DNA of 64,000 nt from Kocuria dechangensis (lineage in GTDB: Bacteria; Actinomycetota; Actinomycetes; Actinomycetales; Micrococcaceae), in the NCBI RefSeq assembly GCF_014636775.1, contig NZ_BMEQ01000021.1, positions 1 to 64,000 on the forward strand, written 5' to 3'. Positions 8,087 to 16,362 of this stretch are shown here, in pieces. Position numbers and translations under genes: made by a program. The notes below the pieces were generated by a model that was not told the DNA's origin, made no database searches, and saw nothing but the letters and a program-made list of their open reading frames with translations. How positions within the stretch are numbered: position 1 is the first letter of the stretch; each line of letters starts with the position of its first letter.

Positions 8087-8377
8087 ATGATCCGCCACGT
8101 CGTCCTCTTCGACTTCAAGCCCAGCTTCACGGACGAGATCCGCGCCGCCTGGACCGAGGGCCTCGACCGGCTCGAGGGCAACGTCCCCGGGCTCGTGCGC
8201 CTGAGCCACGGCCCGGACGTCCTCGGCCTGGAACGCTCCTTCGACCACGCGATCGTCGCGGACTTCGAGACCGTCGAGGACATCGCGGTCTACGACACCC
8301 ACCCCCTGCACGAGGCCATCAAGCCCTACTCCCTGCCCAACGCGGAGCGCGTCGTCTCCGTCGACTTCGTCCTCTGA
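8087..8377 (+). CDS. Dabb (stress-responsive A/B barrel) domain protein
   Basis: A 96-residue single-domain protein starting MIRHVVLFDFKP, the typical opening of the dimeric alpha+beta barrel family, with the conserved FDHAIVADFETVED strand-helix segment. CAGGAGG precedes the ATG. Family members are mostly uncharacterised; a few are cyclases or small catabolic enzymes. Its place between an SDR and a transporter suggests a step in the same pathway. Confidence 0.85.
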   Translation: MIRHVVLFDFKPSFTDEIRAAWTEGLDRLEGNVPGLVRLSHGPDVLGLERSFDHAIVADFETVEDIAVYDTHPLHEAIKPYSLPNAERVVSVDFVL

Positions 8378-8453
8378 GCCCTCGCCCGATCTCTCGCCCG
8401 ATCCCCTCTGCCCGTTCCACCGCACCCACCGGGTCCGTTCCCAGGAGCACGCC

Positions 8454-9854
8454 ATGACCTCCACCACCAAGCCCGAGCGCCTCGATCCGCCGCAGTCTCC
8501 CGCCGTTCCGCCGGCGGTTCCCGCGGACGGGGCCCTCAAGCACCGCAAGACCCCCGGCAAGGCCGCGCTCGCGTCCTTCCTGGGCTCCACCCTGGAGTAC
8601 TACGACTTCTTCATCTTCGGCACCGCCGCTGCCCTGGTCTTCAACCGCCTGTTCTTCTCCCCGGAGAACCCCACCGCCGCCGCCGTCGGCTCGATGGCCG
8701 CCTTCGGCGTGGCCTACGTTGCCCGTCCGCTCGGCGGGCTGGTGATGGGCCACTTCGGGGACAGGCTCGGGCGCAAGAAGATCCTGCTGATCACCCTGGG
8801 CATCATGGGCCTGGCCTCCCTGGGGATCGGGTTCCTGCCCACCTACGAGCAGATCGGGGTCTGGGCGCCCATCCTGCTGGTCGCGCTGCGTCTGGCCCAG
8901 GGCTTCTCCGCCGGCGCCGAGTCCGCGGGGGCGTCCTCGCTCACAGTGGAGCACTCCCCGGAAGGACGACGAGGGTTCTTCACCAGCTTCGTGATGACCG
9001 GCTACGCCGCCGGCATGGTCCTGGCCACCGTCGTGTTCATCCCCATCTACCGCCTGGAGCAGGACGCCCTGATGTCCTGGGGCTGGCGGATCCCGTTCTG
9101 GCTGTCCATCGTGGTGCTGGCCATCGCCTACTGGGTGCGGACCCACCTGGACGAGACACCGGTGTTCGAGGAGGTCAAGGAGCACGACGAGCTCCACGAG
9201 CTGCCGCTCAAGGACGTGCTGCGCTACCAGCCGCTGGATGTGCTGCGCGTCCTGGCCATGTCGATCTTCTCGGTGGTGCAGACCGTCTTCACCGTCTTCG
9301 GCCTCGCCTACGCCACCGGCACCGCGGGCATCGACTCCACCACCATCCTCACCGTCAACGCCGTGTCCATCGGCCTGTCGATGGTCACCCTGCCGCTGGC
9401 CGCCCGCATCTCCGACCGGGTCGGGCGCAAGCCGGTGCTCCTGACGGCCGCGACCGGCTGCGCGGTGGGCGTGTTCGCCTACTTCTGGGCCCTGTCCACG
9501 GGCAACGTCGTGCTCATCGCCCTGGTCGCATTCGTGCTGATGACCTGCTTCTACTCGGGGTTCAACGGGATCTGGCCGGTGTACTTCGCCGAGCAGTTCG
9601 CCACCCCCATCCGCTACACGGGCATGGCGGCCGGCAACCAGCTGGGCCTGGTCGTGGCCGGTTTCGGCCCGATGATCGCGGGCATGATCATCGGCGACGG
9701 GATCAACGGCTGGATCCCGGTGGCCCTGTTCACGGTCGGGTGCATCGTCGTCGCCGGTGTCGCCGTCATCTCCGCGCGGGAGACGGCCTTCACCCGGATC
9801 GAGGAGCTCGGCGAGCCCTACTGGCGCAAGCGGGCCCTGACCGGCACGAAGTGA
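8454..9854 (+). CDS. MFS transporter, metabolite:H+ symporter (MHS) family
   Basis: A 466-residue integral membrane protein with about 12 hydrophobic segments. The family pattern SFLGSTLEYYDFFIFG opens TM1, and GDRLGRKK and RISDRVGRKP lie in the two loop-2/3 positions. MHS carriers import organic acids, osmolytes or aromatic acids by proton symport. It is the last gene of the SDR-Dabb operon, before a strong terminator, so it probably imports the substrate of this island. Confidence 0.9.
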   Translation: MTSTTKPERLDPPQSPAVPPAVPADGALKHRKTPGKAALASFLGSTLEYYDFFIFGTAAALVFNRLFFSPENPTAAAVGSMAAFGVAYVARPLGGLVMGHFGDRLGRKKILLITLGIMGLASLGIGFLPTYEQIGVWAPILLVALRLAQGFSAGAESAGASSLTVEHSPEGRRGFFTSFVMTGYAAGMVLATVVFIPIYRLEQDALMSWGWRIPFWLSIVVLAIAYWVRTHLDETPVFEEVKEHDELHELPLKDVLRYQPLDVLRVLAMSIFSVVQTVFTVFGLAYATGTAGIDSTTILTVNAVSIGLSMVTLPLAARISDRVGRKPVLLTAATGCAVGVFAYFWALSTGNVVLIALVAFVLMTCFYSGFNGIWPVYFAEQFATPIRYTGMAAGNQLGLVVAGFGPMIAGMIIGDGINGWIPVALFTVGCIVVAGVAVISARETAFTRIEELGEPYWRKRALTGTK

Positions 9855-9865
9855 CGCGACAGCTC

Positions 9866-9918
9866 CGCCCCGCCCGTCCCCGGGGTCCTGCACGAGGACC
9901 TCGGGGACGGGCGGGGCG
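9866..9918. terminator. Bidirectional terminator
   Basis: Long GC-rich stem with arms at about 9866-9888 and 9896-9918 around a TGCACGA loop, between the convergent transporter and hydrolase genes. Confidence 0.8.
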
Positions 9919-9928
9919 CAGCCGTCCT

Positions 9929-10777
9929 TCAGCGCCCCCGGGCGCCGCCGGCGATCCGGTCGAGGACCAGGCGGGAGAGCTCCGCGGGCCTCGTCTCCGG
10001 CAGCCAGTGCCCCGCGGCCAGCTCCTCGAACCGGTAGGGCCCGGTCACGTGCCCGGCGGTGAGCTCGGCGGCCCGCCGGCCCAGGGCGCCGTCCTCCCGT
10101 CCCCACGCGTAGGTCGTCGGGACGCCCACCGGCCCGGAGCGCAGGCGGGACAGGGGCAGGGCCCGGTACCAGTTCAGGGCCCCGGTGAGCGCCCCGGGCT
10201 CCCGCATCCGCGCGGCGCAGCGGGCGGCGTCCGCGGCGGGCATGCCGGAGCGCAGGAGGAGGGCCTCGAGCCGGGGGCCGAGCAGCGCCTCGGGCAGCCG
10301 CGGCAGCTGGAAGAACCCCACGTACGCCGACCGCAGCGCCTGCGGGGAGCCGATCAGCGAGCGGGCCAGGGCGCGCGGGTGCGGGGTGGAGGCGACCGTC
10401 AGGGTGGCGATGCGCTCCAGGTGCGCCGAGGCGAGGGCCCAGCCCACGATCCCGCCCCAGTCGTGGCCCACCACGTGCGCCCGGGGCAGCCCCGCGGCGT
10501 CGAGCAGCGCCACGACGTCCCCGACGAGCAGCTCGAGCCGGTAGGCGGCGCGCCCGCGCGGCCGGGCGCCGGCGGCGTAGCCGCGCTGGTCGGGGACGAG
10601 GGTGCGCAGGCCCGCCGCGTGCAGCACCGGCAGCACACGGTCCCAGCTCGTGCGGTCCTGCGGGAAGCCGTGCAGCAGCACCACGGGCTCCCCGCCGGCG
10701 GGACCGGTGTCCCGCACGTCGAGCAGGCCGCCGCGAGGACCGGCGAGGGGCCCGTCGAGGCGGCCCTGCCGCGTCAC
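9929..10777 (-). CDS. Alpha/beta hydrolase, epoxide hydrolase-like
   Basis: A 282-residue hydrolase: oxyanion motif LLHGFPQDRTSW, nucleophile elbow GHDWGG (Asp nucleophile, as in epoxide hydrolases and haloalkane dehalogenases) and C-terminal AAGHWLPE with the catalytic His. The GTG start at 10777 overlaps the TGA of the upstream PPOX gene (GTGA), which fixes the start and implies coupled translation. Substrate unknown. Confidence 0.85.
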   Translation of the reverse strand: MTRQGRLDGPLAGPRGGLLDVRDTGPAGGEPVVLLHGFPQDRTSWDRVLPVLHAAGLRTLVPDQRGYAAGARPRGRAAYRLELLVGDVVALLDAAGLPRAHVVGHDWGGIVGWALASAHLERIATLTVASTPHPRALARSLIGSPQALRSAYVGFFQLPRLPEALLGPRLEALLLRSGMPAADAARCAARMREPGALTGALNWYRALPLSRLRSGPVGVPTTYAWGREDGALGRRAAELTAGHVTGPYRFEELAAGHWLPETRPAELSRLVLDRIAGGARGR

Positions 10778-11241
10778 TCCGACGGCGCGCGCCTGACGCC
10801 GGAGAACGGCGTCCGCCACACCTCGGGGTCCGCGATCGGGAAGCGGCGGCCCGTCACGAGCTCGGGCACGATCCGCACCAAGATGCCCTTCCGGCCCGCC
10901 TGCCAGGGCAGCAGCGGCAGGTCCATGGTGTCCATGAGCTCCTGGGGCCGCTGGATCTGCTCGGCACGGCCCCGGACCACGACGCTCCACGCCTTGGCGG
11001 CGCCCTCGTCGTAGCCGTCGATCTCCAGGGCCACCGGCGTCTCGGACAGGGCGGCGGCCAGCTTGGTGCCCTCCGCCGTCCGGAACACGAGGGTCCCGTG
11101 GTCGACGATGTGGTTCACGGGGAAGATGTCCGGGTGGTCGTCCACCCACACGGCGAGGCGGCCGACCCTGGCCGTGCGCAGCAGCTCCCAGCAGGCGCTG
11201 CTCGACAGTTCCTCGACATGGCCGGCGGGCTCGTCCGTCAT
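10774..11241 (-). CDS. Pyridoxamine 5'-phosphate oxidase (PPOX)-fold flavin protein
   Basis: A 155-residue split-barrel flavoprotein. The N-terminal helix CWELLRTARVGRLAV and strand DIFPVNHIVDHGTLVFRT are typical of the PPOX/NimA-like group, which binds FMN, F420 or haem. A ribosome site (AGGAG) precedes ATG 11241. It forms a two-gene operon with the epoxide-hydrolase-like protein. The exact cofactor and substrate cannot be read. Confidence 0.82.
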   Translation of the reverse strand: MTDEPAGHVEELSSSACWELLRTARVGRLAVWVDDHPDIFPVNHIVDHGTLVFRTAEGTKLAAALSETPVALEIDGYDEGAAKAWSVVVRGRAEQIQRPQELMDTMDLPLLPWQAGRKGILVRIVPELVTGRRFPIADPEVWRTPFSGVRRAPSE

Positions 11242-11366
11242 CCTGTGCTCCTTCGGGTGGGCCGGCGGCGCCGGGGGCGCCGCGCAGGGTGTGCCGCCAA
11301 GCTAGCACCGGCCCGGGACCGGGGCCAGGGGAGCGCGCGGCGCGGCCGGCGGACGCTCCCACCGCG

Positions 11367-11407
11367 TCCGGCCGGTGGGCCAGAATGGTGGGAGACCACC
11401 GGCCGGA
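11367..11407 (+). promoter_or_regulatory. Inverted repeat abutting the moaC ribosome site
   Basis: A perfect 12-bp inverted repeat (11367-11378 with 11396-11407, 17-nt loop) ends in the AAGGAAA ribosome site of moaC. If transcribed, the hairpin could partly hide the site. A CAGAAT element inside the loop could instead be the -10, in which case the hairpin would not be in the RNA. It does not resemble the much larger Moco riboswitch. Confidence 0.4.
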
Positions 11408-11422
11408 AGGAAACGGGACCAC

Positions 11423-11920
11423 ATGACCGAGCAGCAGCAGGGCCTCACCCACGTCCGGGCGGACGGCTCCGCCCACATGGTGGACGTCTCGGAGAAGGCC
11501 GTCACCACCCGCGAGGCCACGGCGACGGCGACGCTGAGCACCCGCCCCGACGTCGTCGAGCAGGTCTTCGCCGCCGGCCTCCCCAAGGGGGACGCCCTCC
11601 CGGTGGCCCGGGTGGCCGGGATCATGGCCGCGAAGAAGACCCCCGAGCTGATCCCCCTGTGCCACCCCCTGCCGATCAGCAAGGTCGTGGTGGACTTCGA
11701 GCGGCTGGCCGACGGCGTGCGGATCACCGCGACCGTGAAGACCCGTGGCGTCACCGGCGTGGAGATGGAGGCGCTGACCGCGGCGTCGGTGGCGGCGCTG
11801 ACGCTCTACGACATGATCAAGGCCGTGGACAAGCTCGCCGTGATCGGCCAGATCAAGGTGCTCGAGAAGTCGGGCGGGAAGTCGGGCGACTGGAGCCGGG
11901 TCGAGGGGGGCGCGTCGTGA
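11423..11920 (+). CDS. moaC: Cyclic pyranopterin monophosphate synthase MoaC
   Basis: A 165-residue MoaC, which completes formation of cyclic pyranopterin monophosphate in molybdenum-cofactor synthesis. Conserved segments are [35 protein letters not shown] and [16 protein letters not shown], with Lys and Asp active-site positions in the KAVDK region. It is first in the operon moaC-mogA-moaE-moeZ and its stop overlaps mogA by 4 nt. Confidence 0.97.
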   Translation: MTEQQQGLTHVRADGSAHMVDVSEKAVTTREATATATLSTRPDVVEQVFAAGLPKGDALPVARVAGIMAAKKTPELIPLCHPLPISKVVVDFERLADGVRITATVKTRGVTGVEMEALTAASVAALTLYDMIKAVDKLAVIGQIKVLEKSGGKSGDWSRVEGGAS

Positions 11921-12453
11921 GGACGGCCGCGGTCATCGTCGCCTCCACGCGGGCGGCCGCCGGGGTCTACCAGGACAGGAGCGGGCGGATCGCCGCCGAC
12001 TGGTTCGGCTCCCACGGCTTCGAGGTCGAGGGGCCGTTCGTGGTGGCCGACGGCGAGGACGTCCGCGCCCAGCTCGAACGCCTGCTCGTGGAGCGCCCGC
12101 CGGAGGACCGCCCGAGCGTCGTCGTGACCAGCGGCGGCACCGGTCTCGCCCCCGACGACCTCACCCCCGAGGTCACCCGGCCCTTCCTGGACCGGGAGCT
12201 GCCGGGCATCATGGAGGCGCTGTGGGCCGAGGGCCGCCGGACCACGCCGCTGGCCGTGCTCAGCCGCGGGCACGCCGGGGTCAGCGGGCACACCTTCGTC
12301 GTCAACCTCCCCGGCTCCACCGGCGGGGTCTGGGACGGGCTGAAGGTGCTGGAGCCGCTGCTGGACCACGTGTGCGACCAGCTCGAGGGCCACCGCGACC
12401 GCGGCCACGCCGGGCCCGACCACGACCCCCGTCCCGGAAGGACAGCACCATGA
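11917..12453 (+). CDS. mogA: Molybdopterin adenylyltransferase MogA/MoaB family
   Basis: A 178-residue protein that adenylylates molybdopterin before metal insertion. It carries the family motif [11 protein letters not shown] and the [11 protein letters not shown] segment of the MPT-binding site. GTG 11917 overlaps the moaC stop as GTGA, and its own stop overlaps the moaE ATG, so three genes are read in a tightly coupled series. The last 20 or so residues are His/Pro/Arg-rich and not part of the fold. Confidence 0.93.
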   Translation: MRTAAVIVASTRAAAGVYQDRSGRIAADWFGSHGFEVEGPFVVADGEDVRAQLERLLVERPPEDRPSVVVTSGGTGLAPDDLTPEVTRPFLDRELPGIMEALWAEGRRTTPLAVLSRGHAGVSGHTFVVNLPGSTGGVWDGLKVLEPLLDHVCDQLEGHRDRGHAGPDHDPRPGRTAP

Positions 12454-12902
12454 GCAGCCCCGGACCGATCCAGGCGCGGACCGCCGTGGTCGGCGCGTTC
12501 GTCACCGCCGAGCCCCTGGACCACGCGCGGGCCGTCGCGGCCGTCCAGGACGAGCGCACCGGCGCCGTGGTCTCCTTCAGCGGCGTCATCCGCGACCACG
12601 ACGGCGGGCGCTCCGTCACCAGCCTCGACTACACCTGCCACCCCGGTGCGGACGGGGTGATCAAGGACGTCGCCCGCCAGGTCGCCGAGGACTTCCCGGG
12701 CGTGCGGATCTGGGCCGCCCACCGGGTCGGGCACCTCGAGGTCGGCGACTCCGCCCTGGAGGCCGTCGTGGGCGCCGCCCACCGCAAGCTCGCCTTCGCC
12801 GCGTGCGACGCCCTCGTGGACCGGATCAAGACCGAGGTGCCCATCTGGAAGGAGCAGCTCTTCACGGACGGCTCCACCGAGTGGGTCGGGCTGGACGCCT
12901 GA
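12450..12902 (+). CDS. moaE: Molybdopterin synthase catalytic subunit MoaE
   Basis: A 150-residue large subunit of MPT synthase, which with thiocarboxylated MoaD puts the dithiolene sulfurs into the cofactor. Conserved features are GAVVSFSGVIRDHDGG and the active-site segment DRIKTEVPIWKEQ with both catalytic lysines. It starts within the mogA stop (ATGA). The partner MoaD is not in this window. Confidence 0.96.
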   Translation: MSSPGPIQARTAVVGAFVTAEPLDHARAVAAVQDERTGAVVSFSGVIRDHDGGRSVTSLDYTCHPGADGVIKDVARQVAEDFPGVRIWAAHRVGHLEVGDSALEAVVGAAHRKLAFAACDALVDRIKTEVPIWKEQLFTDGSTEWVGLDA

Positions 12903-12907
12903 GCGCC

Positions 12908-14092
12908 GTGGACCTGCCCCCGCTCGTCGAGCCGGCCCCGGAGCTCACCGACGCCGAGCTGCGCCGCTACGCCCGCCACCTCACCGTCCCCCAGATCGGC
13001 GAGGAGGGCCAGCGGCGGCTCAAGAACGCGCGCGTGCTGTGCGTGGGCGCGGGCGGCCTCGGCTCCCCCGCGCTGCTCTACCTCGCCGCCGCGGGCGTCG
13101 GGACCCTCGGCGTCGTGGACGACGACGTCGTGGACGCCTCCAACCTGCAGCGCCAGGTGATCCACGGGCAGACCACCCTGGGCGTGGCCAAGACGGCGTC
13201 GGCGGCCCGGCGGATCGGAGACCTCAACCCGCTGGTGCGCGTCGTCGAGCACCGTCAGCGGCTCACCGCGGGCAATGCGGAGGGGATCCTCGCCGGCTAC
13301 GACCTCGTGCTGGACGGCACGGACAACTTCGGGACCCGCTACCTGGTCTCCGACGCGTGCGAGCTGGCCGGCGTCCCGCACGTGTGGGGCTCGATCCTGC
13401 GCTTCGACGGGCAGTACTCGGTGTTCTGGGCCGCGCACGGGCCCACCTACCGGGACCTCTACCCCGTCCCGCCGGCGCCCGGATCGGTGCCCGACTGCGC
13501 CGAGGCCGGGGTGCTCGGCGTCCTGCCGGGGCTGCTGGGCACCGCCATGGCGGTCGAGGCCGTCAAGCTGGTCACGGGCATCGGCACCACGATGCTCGGG
13601 CGGGTCGCCACCTACGACGCCCTCTCGGCCCGCTGGTGGGAGATCCCCCTCGCCCCCACCCCGGGCCGTCCGGCCGTGACGGGCCTGGCGGGGCCGGGGC
13701 CCGACGACGGTGGTGCTGCCGCCTGCGCGGCCCCGGCGGCCGCCGTGGAGGAGGGCGTGCCCACGGTGACGGCCCCGCAGCTCGCGGAGCTGCTCGCCGC
13801 CCGGGACCGCGGGGAGACGGACTTCGAGCTCGTCGACGTCCGCGAGGCCTACGAGGCCCGGCTCGCGGCCATCCCCGGGGCCCGGCTGGTGCCGCTGGGG
13901 GAATTCGAGTCCGGGGAGGCGTTCGCCCGGCTCGACCCTGCCCGGCGCACGGTGCTGCACTGCAAGGCCGGGGCCCGCTCCGAGCGGGCCCTGCGGCTGC
14001 TCCGCGCCCGGGGGCACCCGGACGTCGTCCACCTCGAGGGCGGGATCCTCGCCTGGATCGAGCAGGTGGACCCCGCCCAGCGCCCGTACTGA
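12908..14092 (+). CDS. moeZ: Adenylyltransferase/sulfurtransferase MoeZ (E1-like + rhodanese)
   Basis: A 394-residue two-domain protein. The E1-like domain (about 1-260) has GAGGLGSPALLYL for ATP, NLQRQVIH and DGTDNFGTRY; the rhodanese domain (about 285-394) carries the persulfide loop HCKAGARS. It activates and sulfurates the C-terminus of MoaD-type carriers. As in other MoeZ proteins the zinc CxxC pairs of MoeB are missing. GTG 12908 lies 5 nt after the moaE stop; an in-frame CTG at 12899 is less likely. Confidence 0.92.
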   Translation: MDLPPLVEPAPELTDAELRRYARHLTVPQIGEEGQRRLKNARVLCVGAGGLGSPALLYLAAAGVGTLGVVDDDVVDASNLQRQVIHGQTTLGVAKTASAARRIGDLNPLVRVVEHRQRLTAGNAEGILAGYDLVLDGTDNFGTRYLVSDACELAGVPHVWGSILRFDGQYSVFWAAHGPTYRDLYPVPPAPGSVPDCAEAGVLGVLPGLLGTAMAVEAVKLVTGIGTTMLGRVATYDALSARWWEIPLAPTPGRPAVTGLAGPGPDDGGAAACAAPAAAVEEGVPTVTAPQLAELLAARDRGETDFELVDVREAYEARLAAIPGARLVPLGEFESGEAFARLDPARRTVLHCKAGARSERALRLLRARGHPDVVHLEGGILAWIEQVDPAQRPY

Positions 14093-14210
14093 CCCCCGCA
14101 CCGGCCGTCCCCAGCAGGGCCCGGGACTACGCGGAGAGCGGACGGCCCTGGCCTGTCGGCCCCGGTCCGTGCCTACGGTGGGGGCGACCGTTCCGACGAA
14201 AGGACCACGC

Positions 14211-14669
14211 ATGTCCGAGCACAGCATCTCCGCCAGCCGCGTCATCGACGCGCCCGCCGACGCGATCTTCGACGTCCTCACCCTGCCCTCCCGCCACAAG
14301 GAGATCGACGGCTCCGGCACGGTCGTCTCCGGCGACGACCAGCGCATCATGCAGGTCGGCCAGGTGTTCGTGATGAACATGAACGGTGAGCACATGGGCG
14401 GGGACTACGTCATGGAGAACACCGTCTCCGGCTACGACGAGAACAAGCTCCTCGCCTGGAAGCCCAAGCCGCAGGGCGCCGAGCTCGAGGGCTGGGAGTG
14501 GATCTGGGAGCTCGAGCCGCAGGGCCCGGAGGCCACGCTGGTCACCGAGACCTACTCGTGGGAGCACGCGTCCCCCGCGTCGAAGAAGGCCGTGTCCTTC
14601 CCGCTCTTCGAGGAGCACGCGCTGGAGCAGTCCCTCGAGCGGCTCGCGTCGGCGGTCTCCTACGACTGA
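14211..14669 (+). CDS. SRPBCC-fold polyketide cyclase/dehydrase-like protein
   Basis: A 152-residue single-domain protein with the START/SRPBCC opening SRVIDAPADAIFDVLTLPSR and the ENTVSGYDENKLLAWK strand pattern. It probably binds a small hydrophobic ligand. It has its own promoter, with a TACGGT -10 near 14174 and a ribosome site, and ends before a strong terminator. No function is suggested by context. Confidence 0.75.
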   Translation: MSEHSISASRVIDAPADAIFDVLTLPSRHKEIDGSGTVVSGDDQRIMQVGQVFVMNMNGEHMGGDYVMENTVSGYDENKLLAWKPKPQGAELEGWEWIWELEPQGPEATLVTETYSWEHASPASKKAVSFPLFEEHALEQSLERLASAVSYD

Positions 14670-14687
14670 GGGCCCGGCCCCTGCCCG

Positions 14688-14724
14688 ACGGCGCCCCGGT
14701 CACCCCAGGTGACCGGGGCGCCGT
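14688..14724. terminator. Bidirectional terminator
   Basis: Perfect 17-bp stem (14688-14704 with 14708-14724) with a CCA loop, between the convergent SRPBCC and VOC genes. Confidence 0.88.
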
Positions 14725-14758
14725 CGTCGTTCCCGTCCCCCGGGCGCCGGCTCCGAGG

Positions 14759-15166
14759 TCAGCTCTCGGGCTTCTCCGCCTCCGGGTCCATCCAGAGGAC
14801 CTCCCACAGGTGGCCGTCGGGGTCGCTGAAGCAGCGCGAGCGCAGGAAGCCGTAGTCCTGGGTCTCGCCCTCGGTCGCTCCGGCGCGCAGGGCCCGTTCG
14901 ACGACCGTGTCGACCTGCTCGGGCGAGTCGACGCTGATGGCGTTGACGACGGACGAGTCGGCCGAGGTCCCTGCGGCCGACCCGCCGAGGGGGCACCGGT
15001 GCCGGTCCGGGCTCAGGACCATGACGTGCTCCGTGCCGCCGATCAGGACGGCGCCGGCGTGCTCGCCGCTGAGCACGGGGTGCAGCTCCCAGCCCAGGTC
15101 GGTGTAGAAGCGCTTCGACCTCGCCAGGTCGGAGACGGGGAGTTCGAGGAAAACCGTGGTTGACAT
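14759..15166 (-). CDS. VOC-fold (glyoxalase/bleomycin resistance-like) protein
   Basis: A 135-residue protein with two vicinal-oxygen-chelate repeats. The N-terminal half has VFLELPVSDLARSKRFYTDLGW, and the C-terminal SDPDGHLWEVLWMDP carries the usual metal-ligand Glu. This fold serves glyoxalases, dioxygenases and antibiotic-binding proteins; the sequence does not decide between them. Confidence 0.85.
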   Translation of the reverse strand: MSTTVFLELPVSDLARSKRFYTDLGWELHPVLSGEHAGAVLIGGTEHVMVLSPDRHRCPLGGSAAGTSADSSVVNAISVDSPEQVDTVVERALRAGATEGETQDYGFLRSRCFSDPDGHLWEVLWMDPEAEKPES

Positions 15167-15432
15167 GACAGGTCCTTCGCCGTTCGGTCGGCACGAGTGT
15201 TTCCGCCCGGGGGTCCCGCTCAGGGGCGGTGCGCGGTCTCCCCCTGTCGGCGTTCTCGGTCCGGCGAGGTCGGGCTCCGTGATCCCCCCGGACCGCCCCG
15301 ACCCCCCCGCTGCGTGCCGTCATGCTAACCCCGTGCCGGGCGCGCCGGAAGGAGACCCGGTCACACCCGGCATTGTTGCGTCCCGGCCGGGACCGGGCGG
15401 AATGGGGGAGCGGGGCGCCGGGTTGTGAGGGC

Positions 15433-16362
15433 ATGAGAGTCATCGGAGTCGAGCAGTTCGGAGGGCCGGAGGCCCTCGCCGTCCACGAGGTCCCGGACCC
15501 GCACCCGGGACCGGGGGAGGTGCGGATCCGGGTGAAGGCGGCCGCGGTGAGCCCCACCGACACCCTGCTGCGCGCGGGCCGGCAGCCGATGGGTGAGCGC
15601 CGCCCGCCGCACGTGCCCGGGATGGACGCCGCGGGCATCGTCGACGAGGTGGGGGAGGGCAGCGCCTGGCGCCCCGGGACCGCGGTCATGGGCATCGCCC
15701 TGCCCCGCGGCGAGCACGGCGGCGCGTACGCCGAGTACCTGATCGCCCCGGACGACTCGATCGCCCGCGTTCCCGCCGACGCGGACTTCGCGGCGTCGGC
15801 CACGCTGCCCATGAACGGGCTGACCGCCCTGCAGATCCTGGAGTCGCTGGACCTGCAGCCCGAGCAGGTCCTCGCCGTGACCGGGGCCGCGGGCGTCCTG
15901 GGCAACTACGTGGTGGAGCTGGCCAAGCACGAGGGGCTGACCGTCGTGGCCGACGCGTCGGAGCAGGACCTGGAGCTCGTCGACAGCCTCGGCGCCGACC
16001 ACGTGGTGGCGCGCGGGGACGACGTCGCCGAGCGGATCCGGGAGTTCTTCCCCGACGGCGTGGACGCCCTCGTGGACGCCGCCGTGCTCAACGAGAAGGC
16101 CGCCCCGGCGGTGCGGGACGGCGGCGGCTTCGCGACCGTCCGGCACTGGGAGGGGGACCCCGGCCGCGGCATCACGGTGCACCGGATCAGCGTGCCCCGG
16201 GAGTACCACTCCGGGGACAAGCTGGACCTGCTGCGCCGGTACGTCGAGGACGGGGTGCTGACCCTGCGCGTGGCCGGCGTGTACCCCGCCGAGGACGCCG
16301 CCGAGGCCCACCGCCGGCTCGAGGCCGGGGGCGTGCGCGGCCGGCTGGTGCTGGAGCTCTAG
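15433..16362 (+). CDS. Quinone oxidoreductase-like zinc-independent MDR
   Basis: A 309-residue medium-chain dehydrogenase/reductase. It opens MRVIGVEQFGGPEAL with GEVRIRVKAAAVSPTDTLLR and has a nucleotide fold around VLAVTGAAGVLGNYVVELAK. The Cys/His zinc ligands of alcohol dehydrogenases are absent, as in NADPH:quinone reductases. Its TAG overlaps the stop of the convergent membrane gene at the palindrome CTAG, leaving no space for a terminator. Confidence 0.85.
   Translation: MRVIGVEQFGGPEALAVHEVPDPHPGPGEVRIRVKAAAVSPTDTLLRAGRQPMGERRPPHVPGMDAAGIVDEVGEGSAWRPGTAVMGIALPRGEHGGAYAEYLIAPDDSIARVPADADFAASATLPMNGLTALQILESLDLQPEQVLAVTGAAGVLGNYVVELAKHEGLTVVADASEQDLELVDSLGADHVVARGDDVAERIREFFPDGVDALVDAAVLNEKAAPAVRDGGGFATVRHWEGDPGRGITVHRISVPREYHSGDKLDLLRRYVEDGVLTLRVAGVYPAEDAAEAHRRLEAGGVRGRLVLEL

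Noticed and set aside
11242-11422. Moco riboswitch upstream of moaC
   Set aside because: The gap is too short for it, part of it belongs to the PPOX promoter, and only a simple hairpin is visible.
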